Assembly: GCA_950097015.1 (NCBI GenBank)
Contig: CATNEN010000038.1
Span: forward strand, 18,944,001 to 19,008,000
Source of the DNA: Macrostomum hystrix
Lineage: Eukaryota > Platyhelminthes > Macrostomidae
Direction of reading: 5' to 3'
DNA length: 64,000 nt
Positions 57,055-64,000 of this stretch are shown piece by piece. How positions within the stretch are numbered: the stretch's first letter is position 1; every line of letters begins with the position of its first letter. Made by a program: the position numbers and the translations under genes. Under the pieces are notes generated by a model that made no database searches, was not told the origin of the DNA, and worked only from the letters and a program-made list of their open reading frames with translations.

Positions 57055-57455
57055 AACCATTATAATATATGTACATGCACCCACCCAATCAACAGCCTTC
57101 ATAATATATGTACATTCATCCACCCAATCAACAGCCTTCATAATATATGTACATGCATCCACCCAATCAACAGCCTTCATAATATATGTACATGCACCCA
57201 CCCAATCAACAGCCTTCATAATATATGTACATTCATCCACCCAATCAACAGCCTTCATAATATATGTACATGCATCCACCCAATCAACAGCCTTCATAAT
57301 ATATGTACATGCACCCACCCAATCAACAGCCTTCATAATATATGTACATGCATCCACCCAATCAACAGCCTTCATAATATATGTACATGCACCCACCCAA
57401 TCAACAGCCTTCATAATATATGTACATGCATCCACCCAATCAACAGCCTTCATAA
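57055..57455. repeat. 39-bp minisatellite
   Basis: Ten near-identical copies of a unit containing atatatgtacatgcatccac and ccaatcaacagcc. Alternating variants (gcatcc, gcaccc, ttcatc) recur with a three-unit period. 39 is a multiple of three, which makes a 13-residue repeat on the minus strand (MKAVDWVDACTYI); this is an artefact. Confidence 0.95.
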
Positions 57456-58540
57456 AGTGTACCAATCTAGAATATTCAGTATTTAAATATTATTTATCCA
57501 CAATTCTCCAAGTAAATTCGCACTAATTGCGCTAATAGCATTGCTTTTTTAGCAGAAAGTTACAGTTAAAATGAAAAAACACGCATTACACAAAGCAACT
57601 GTAAAGCACTTACGTCAGGATGGAGCGCTGACTGATACAAACACAAATAAACGGAAAGCAATTAATTATATTAGCTGTGCTGCTACATTTACTAATTATT
57701 CATAGTACTCGTCATTGAATATTGTAGAGTAGGGGGATGAGAACCGCACAGAAGTATTTATATAGACACACAACATTGAGAAAGTAGAGTTTTGATAGCT
57801 GATACTAATGTGTAATATAATATATAGATAAGTAAATAAACAATGATTTACAAAATAAAAATAGAGACCGAACAAAAGAATAAAAACGGATAATAATAAA
57901 ACTTAGCGCAAATTCGTGGCCAATTTGTTAATTTAAGATAAGCTAAATACTAGTTTTGCGCACTTCAACATTGTCTGGACAATAAAAATGTGTCGAAAAT
58001 AAAATAGGCCTTACGAGAAAAGAGCTTCTACATTTGCAAACTGACAAATCAAATACGAGTTCAGTGAAGCTGATGAAAATCAACAACAGAAGACTTGTGC
58101 TTGCTTTAACCAGCTACAACTAGAAAACTAACAGCAGAAGCATTGCAATCAATACGTTTGGGGAGACAAATTAAGAGTGTTGGGATTGCCTCCCCACTAT
58201 TAAAATATTCATATAGTAAGTCATAAAATAAAAACTAGGTTGACAAGCCGTAAGCTACACCGGAAATTCGTATTTTTATTAGCAGGACAATTATTAGCTG
58301 ATTATAAAAAAGTATAAATAATATTACATAGTACGTTAGCAGCAATAAGGTACCGATAACTAGTCCAGAGAGTTAGCAGATAGCGTGCAGTGCAGCAGAG
58401 TAGAGAAACAATATAAGGAATGAAGACATTGGGACACACTGGGAAGACAAAAATAATATCAATAGACTTAAAGTAACAATTTTTTCAGAATAACTATTGT
58501 AGATTAACCACCTCAGGGACCACCACTAAAAATATAAAAT
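57456..58540. other. AT-rich intergenic sequence
   Basis: Nothing recognisable. Confidence 0.5.
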
Positions 58541-58544
58541 AATT

Positions 58545-59265
58545 GTACACTGCGGTGGGTGGGGACTGACCAGGAGTGAGTGTACACTAGGGTGGATGCC
58601 ATAGATATGGAATTAAAGTACACTGCAGTGGGTGGAGGCTGACCAGGAGTGAGTGTACACTAGGGTGGATGCCATAGATATGGAATTAAAGTACACTGCA
58701 CTGGATGGAGGCTGACCAGGAGTGAGTGTACACTAGGGTGGATGCCATAGATATGGAATTAAAGTACACTGCAGTGGGTGGAGGCTGACCAGGAGTGAGT
58801 GTACACTAGGGTGGATGCCATAGATATGGAATTAAAAAACACTGCAGTGGGTGGAGGCTGACCAGGAGTGAGTGTACACTAGGGTGGATGCCATAGATAT
58901 GGAATTAAAGTACACTGCAGTGGATGGAGGCTGACCAGGAGTGAGTGTGCACTAGGGTGGATGCCATAGATATGGAATTAAAGTACACTGCAGTGGATGG
59001 AGGCTGACTAAGAGTGAGTGTACACTAGGGTGGATGCCATAGATATGGAATTAAAGTACACTGCAGTGGATGGAGGCTGATCAGGAGTGAGTGTACACTA
59101 GGGTGGATGCCATAGATATGGAATTAAAGTACACTGCAGTGGATGGAGGCTGATCAGGAGTGAGTGTACACTAGGGTGGATGCCATAGATATGGAATTAA
59201 AGTACACTGCAGTGGGTGGAGGCTGATCAGGAGTGAGTGTGCACTAGGGTGGCAGTAATAGGGGA
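58545..59265. repeat. 73-bp satellite-like tandem repeat
   Basis: Nearly ten copies of a 73-bp unit starting gtacactgcagtgggtggag and ending gatatggaattaaa. Copies are more than 90% alike by eye, so the array is young. Most units contain the palindrome gtgtacac. Confidence 0.95.
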
Positions 59266-60685
59266 ATTAATGTACACAGTATACAAGTGTACATTTCATT
59301 TGCACCCAGTCAACATGTACAGATGAATGCGGACTAGGGTTTTGTTAAAACATGCCTAAATGTTTTCTGATTGGTTATTTAAAAATCCGTATCAACATTA
59401 TCCTAGGTGAGTCGGTAAAACAGAAAATCTTAGACGATAAAAAGCAATTTAGTCAAAGTGCGCAGTATTGCATAGCTACAATCAAACTAAAGAGTATAAA
59501 ATGTGACTGGCTTGTAAAGAAACTAAAAAAGGAGCATTAATCGAGCAACAGAAATGGAGTAACAAAACAGGCAGCTAGCTGGTCGGATGGCGGGCTTTTA
59601 CAAAACAAAACAAACAGTGCAGAAGCGGTAACGCAAAGCGCAAGCAAACAAAGAAAGCCCAAATTTTCGGTGGATCTAGTATTTCAGTAGCAAATAGATA
59701 GATTAAATATAAATAAATGATTCAGAATTCAATAAGCTATATGTAACTTAAATAGGAAAGCAATCTTACACTAACTAAAGCATCCAGCAGAACAGAATTA
59801 AAAACTTGGTTTAAAAAACACGGTAGAAAAAATGTTATGCACTAATCGCATAATAAATAACAATCGAGGCTTTTAAAAAAGAATTCACTTACATTTCCTA
59901 TTCAAGAAAAGCATTTATATTATATATATAGATAGGCATTACCGATATTAAAAAATGATTAACTGGCCTCTTTAAGTATAGCATTCGGCCAAAATAAATT
60001 TAATATAAATAATTAAATAATAACCAGATAAAATTTAATAAAACAGTAAAAAAAGAAACGAACAAATTCGGACTAAAATGAAGGTAGAGAAACAAAATAA
60101 TGCAATAAGGGAGCTGGAGAGATACAGAGAGAACGAGTTACGTTAATAAATGAAAATTATTAACAACTATTTACAGACTTTTTGTTAGTAATTCCGATTT
60201 AGTAAGGGTTGCTTAAGCATTTCGTATCAGTTAAGAACCTGCATAAGTGCGCACAAAATCAATAGGAAAAGAAGCATATTTAAATTCCACTTCGGTAAGT
60301 AAGAAAATGATTTCATGCACGCTTAGCCCTACTTGTGAGTAGTTATTAAAATTCTAAAAACATAATAATTGAGATGAGTGCAAAGGTAAAGCTGAATCGA
60401 TTCTAGAAATTCGAAAGCATATGCTATACGCAAGCACGGGGTACGCCTAAAAGTTGCGACTTATAAAATTGATTGCAATTCCAAATAATGATTTTAATAC
60501 AAGACAAAAAACTAATATGCAATGCTACTGACTGTGATTATAGAAACTGAGACTGAATATTGCCCATAAAGGGAACCGTCCCTGCCCACTAGGAAAAATC
60601 GGCTAAAGGGATATTTTATTGACCGTAAAAAAATTTCTGTGAGGATTTTTGGCCTTAATGGTAATTTCAGAAATTTTCTCTCTGA
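59266..60685. other. AT-rich intergenic sequence
   Basis: No supported feature; short open frames (59352-59540, 60512-60727) have no coding signature. Confidence 0.5.
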
Positions 60686-60689
60686 ACTA

Positions 60690-61110
60690 TTGGCCACAGG
60701 GATAAGTGTCTGAGGGTTATTGGGCATTAGGATGATTCTCGGGATTATTGGTCACGGGGATAATTTGTCAAGGATTTTGAGTACAGGGATAAGTGTCTGA
60801 GGATTATTGGGCATTAGGATGATTCTCGGGATTATTGGCCACGGGGATAATTTGTGAAGGATTATTGAGTACAGGGATAAGTGTCTGAGGATTATTGGGC
60901 ATTAGGATGATTCTCGGGATTATTGGCCACGGGGATAATTTGTGAAGGATTATTGAGTACAGGGATAAGTGTCTGAGGATTATTGGGCATTAGGATGATT
61001 CTCGGGATTTTTGGTCAAAGGGAAAATTATCTGGATATTATCGTCACAGGAAAGTGTCTGAGGATTATTTGGCAGACAATTTGATTAATTATAGGAATTG
61101 GCCACAGGGA
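60690..61110. repeat. ~88-bp tandem repeat with a ~21-bp sub-repeat
   Basis: About four copies of an 88-bp unit (ttattgggcattaggatgat ... gggataagtgtctgagga). Within each unit a gga-ttattg-n-acagggataa motif recurs roughly every 20-25 bp, so the 88-bp unit is a higher-order repeat. Decayed copies continue to about 61250. Confidence 0.9.
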
Positions 61111-61583
61111 TAATTGTCTAAGTATAATTGGGCATTAGAATAATTCTAGGAAATTATTGGTCACTGATTTAGGTGAATTACGCGGATAACTGTCTACGAG
61201 CATAATCGCCTATGAAATAATGGCTAACAGTGGTAATATTGCATATTAGGATAATTATGCCAATGACAGAACCTTAAGTTGAGTTTAAGGCGAGTAAGTT
61301 ACGAGAGTAAAAGCATGTAGCAACAGTTAGAGCAGTAATGGCTTAAAAAATATCCGGCACATGGGTACTAAAAATTTGAACTGAAGACTTCATTACAAAC
61401 ATGTAATAAAAAGAGGAGACATCTCGAATTGATCTATACTCAAGAGAGGAGCCTATTGCTCAGTGCATGCTTACTGCTGTCCACGCCTGCACTAGTTGAA
61501 ATATTCAAAGAAAAAAACAAAAAAATAATGATACGACACGGCGGAGCTTAGCTATAAAAGTCCCGGCTGGTTAGCATTGCCGC

Positions 61584-62063
61584 TTATCTTCTTGCCAGCT
61601 CCTGCTTGAAGGCTAAAATAAAAAGAAGAAAATGTTCCCATTGGGTAAATGCTGAAATTTAAGGCGATACTTGAATTAAGCGTAAGAGAGCGTTTTAATT
61701 ACCTTCAATGATGTCTCTCTTAGCGGCTGCAATCTCCCTGCGAACTTCGTCTAAAATTTCAGCCTTTAACTGCTGCAGCTCTTTAGAGAGGCCGTTGAAA
61801 GCTCCATCAGAGCCGGCGGCTTCGTCCATCAGACAGGCTGGCCGGCCGCGAAGGGTGCCATTCGATTTAGAAGCCGGCGAGCTGTTCGAATTCCGGCCAG
61901 CCGGACTAGTATCGGCATTGTTAGCCGCTGACACCGCCGAGGCCGCTGCGGCTCCAGCTGAGCCGGCGGAAACGCTGAATGAGCGATTGTGCTTCTTTAT
62001 TGTGCCAGTGGCGTTTTCAGGCACTGGCTCATTCGATTGGGCAGGTGGTCCACCATCCGGTGG
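61584..62063 (-). CDS. ENAH: Ena/VASP family, C-terminal two exons (partial)
   Basis: Exons 62063-61703 and 61612-61584 join in phase 1 and give the last 128 residues, ending AFKQELARR. The final part (LSKELQQLKAEILDEVRREI then IIEAFKQELARR) matches the EVH2 tetramerisation coiled coil that closes Ena/VASP proteins (..KQELLEEVRKEL..IIEAF.QELRKR). The preceding Ser/Ala/Asn-rich linker (FSVSAGSAGAAAASAVSA) is typical of the variable region. Ena/VASP proteins tetramerise and promote actin filament elongation at leading edges and filopodia. The EVH1, proline-rich core and actin-binding motifs must lie right of the window; I found no further exon up to 64000. Confidence 0.88.
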
Positions 62064-62296
62064 CTGCGAGAGAATATAGAAAGATTTTTTTTTCGTGAGG
62101 TAAAGTCATCTACTAAAAGTAGAGTATCACGATTTTTATGAGCATACGTTTTTCGATACATATCGTGAGCACAAAAATCCTCTGAAACTAACTTTAAGTA
62201 TAAAAAACGATAAATAGTTCACTCTTTAATTTTTACAGGAAAGTATAGAAATTTAGCAGGTTACATAAAAAATGGAGACAAAAAAAATTGGCAAAA

Positions 62297-62369
62297 TACC
62301 CGTGACGGGACTCGAACCCGCAATCTTCTACTTAGGAGGCAGACGCCTTATCCATTAGGCCACACGGGC
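62297..62369 (-). tRNA. tRNA-Arg(CCT)
   Basis: A 73-nt cloverleaf on the minus strand. Acceptor stem GCCCGTG/CACGGGT (with G1-U72, as in animal tRNA-Arg-CCT), D stem GCCT/AGGC, anticodon stem TCTGC/GTAGA with loop CTCCTAA (anticodon CCT at 62336-62334), T stem GCGGG/CCCGT with TTCGAGT. A box tggcctaatggataagg and B box ggttcgagtcc are intact. A TTTT terminator follows two bases after the discriminator (62296-62293). It lies inside the Ena/VASP intron on the same strand. Confidence 0.97.
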
Positions 62370-62474
62370 TTACGAATTTGGAGTGTCTGAGAGAATAATT
62401 TATTCACACTTTTTACCCGGCTCTTAATCTAAGTTGAGACTCACGGGAATTAGCTTATAATTTAATGCTTAGAT

Positions 62475-63268
62475 CAGATATTGTCCCAGCATCCTTAATA
62501 ACCTGCGATCAGCTATTGTCCCAGCATCCTTAATAACCTGCGATCAGCTCTTGTCCCAGCATCCTTAATAACCTGCGATCAGATATTGTCCCAGCATCCT
62601 TAATAACCTGCGATCACATATTGTCCCAGCATCCTTAATAACCTGCGATCAGCTCTTGTCCCACCATCCTTAATAACCTGCGATCAGCTCTTGTCCCAGC
62701 ATCCTTAATAACCTGCGATCAGATATTGTCCCAGCATCCTTAATAACCTGCGATCAGCTATTGTCCCAGCATCCTTAATAACCTGCGATCAGCTCTTGTC
62801 CCACCATCCTTAATAACCTGCGATCAGCTCTTGTCCCAGCATCCTTAATAACCTGCGATCAGCTCTTGTCCCAGCATCCTTAATAACCTGCGATCAGCTA
62901 TTGTCCCAGCATCCTTAATAACCTGCGATCAGATATTGTCCCAGCATCCTTAATAACCTGCGATCAGATATTGTCCCAGCATCCTTAATAACCTGCGATC
63001 AGATATTGTCCCAGCATCCTTAATAACCTGCGATCAGCTCTTGTCCCAGCATCCTTAATAACCTGCGATCAGCTCTTGTCCCAGCATCCTTAATAACCTG
63101 CGATCAGATATTGTCCCAGCATCCTTAATAACCTGCGATCAGCTATTGTCCCAGCATCCTTAATAACCTGCGATCAGATATTGTCCCAGCATCCTTAATA
63201 ACCTGCGATCAGCTATTGTCCCAGCATCCTTAATAACCTGCGATCAGATATTGTCCCAGCATCCTTGA
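62475..63268. repeat. 35-bp minisatellite in the Ena/VASP intron
   Basis: About 22-23 copies of a unit containing ttgtcccagcatccttaata acctgcgatc. Units differ almost only at one site (agctatt, agctctt, agatatt), so the array is very young or actively homogenised. Confidence 0.95.
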
Positions 63269-64000
63269 CATTAAGCTAGGCACAGTTCTTGTCGCAACGT
63301 TTCTTAACCTACACTTAACGTTCAAATCTAAGATGTGTTCATTCCGCTATCCTGCTTAACCGACGAACATTTTTATTAAAATATGTGACACTAGCGGAAT
63401 TTCGCTCTCACAATTTGCATTTTGTGAAAAAAATTTACGCAGTTAAAGGTTCGCTTTAGTGATACGCAATTCTTATTGCTTGTAGCTTATCGTTAAGTAA
63501 ATTCGCATAGCTGTTTTTTAAGATTGTAGCGCAGTTTACCCGCAGTTATAATAACATGGCAGTCTTAGATGAGAGAGATATAACATAGCTAATTGAAATA
63601 ACGAAGTTAACAGCTGGAAATTGTTAATCGTATTTGTTTTGTTCTGTAAACTAGACTAGGACGTTCAACATCTCTATGATCTACATATCTAGGATCTCAA
63701 AGTAAAGTATTCATCAGCAACATAGATGATGAGAGCCAGACGCGCAGATTGAATGAAATTGGGCACGGAAAAATTCACAAAAGTAATAATCCTGAATATT
63801 AAATGCTGGATTGTCTCCAAAAGGCGTGGCATTCATTTGCTTGAGCAGGATAAAAATTCGAACTAAATTTTCTTTCACGCTTGCCAAGCGAATCAAGCAA
63901 GAAAGTGTAGGGAACAAACTCAAGGACTTAAATCTAAGCTTTTTTGTGCAGCTTAATGCTTGTGAGTAAGTGTCAGAAACCGTTTTTTGAACGCAAAATA
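63269..64000. other. Ena/VASP intron, right edge
   Basis: AT-rich; an open frame at 63714-63923 has no coding signature. No Ena/VASP exon recognised. Confidence 0.5.

Noticed and set aside
57046-57465. A 139-codon frame with a 13-residue repeat
   Set aside because: 39-bp minisatellite whose length is a multiple of three; no start context, splice sites or similarity.
62475-63268. CRISPR-like array of 35-bp repeats
   Set aside because: Units are directly adjacent with no variable spacers, and the genome is eukaryotic.

Overview
The window is metazoan genomic DNA. Genes are split by spliceosomal introns with GT/AG ends, one tRNA gene has internal Pol III boxes, tRNA-derived SINEs are present, and the genes are sparse and separated by AT-rich, repeat-rich sequence. 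The very high load of locus-specific minisatellites (unit 16-88 bp) in almost every intron, GC-rich exons in AT-rich surroundings, and animal-only families (AHCYL/IRBIT, LRIG, tetraspanin, Ena/VASP) suggest a spiralian, possibly a free-living flatworm of the Macrostomum kind. The species assignment is inference.

Layout. 1-3802 (-): N-terminal half of cytosolic seryl-tRNA synthetase, running off the left edge. 5425-9926 (+): an unrecognised 870-residue protein in three exons, with both introns largely filled by minisatellites. 11576-19124 (-): an S-adenosylhomocysteine hydrolase-like (IRBIT-type) gene, nearly complete, with altered catalytic-site residues. Its introns hold a SINE, a second SINE, minisatellites and a degraded tyrosine-recombinase (Crypton/DUF3504-like) element. 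19285-20577: a non-autonomous hAT-like transposon with a perfect 8-bp target-site duplication. 23621-43839 (-): a complete nine-exon LRIG-type receptor gene (signal peptide, about 16 LRRs, 3 Ig domains, TM, glutamine-rich tail); its introns carry six minisatellites, several SINEs and two related hAT-like elements that contain the same minisatellite. 44950-45620 and 48980-49255: decayed LTR-retrotransposon pieces. 47008-48405 (-): a tetraspanin, at least its TM3-LEL-TM4 part. 53080-55371: two nested Tc1/mariner-type elements, each with intact terminal inverted repeats and TA duplications but with internally deleted transposase genes. 55394-56460: a coding-like fragment and a BEL/Pao protease fragment. 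56570-61250: intergenic minisatellites. 61584-62063 (-): last two exons of an Ena/VASP gene that continues to the right, followed in its intron by a tRNA-Arg(CCT) gene and a 35-bp minisatellite.

The genes do not form an operon or shared pathway. SerRS is housekeeping, AHCYL acts in calcium/ion-transport signalling, LRIG and tetraspanin act at the plasma membrane, and Ena/VASP acts on actin. The unifying feature is repeat biology: each gene's introns carry private tandem arrays, and several mobile elements can be delimited to the base by their target-site duplications. Exon coordinates come from reading splice sites and checking that phases close; all nine LRIG exons and all nine AHCYL exons found close in frame.
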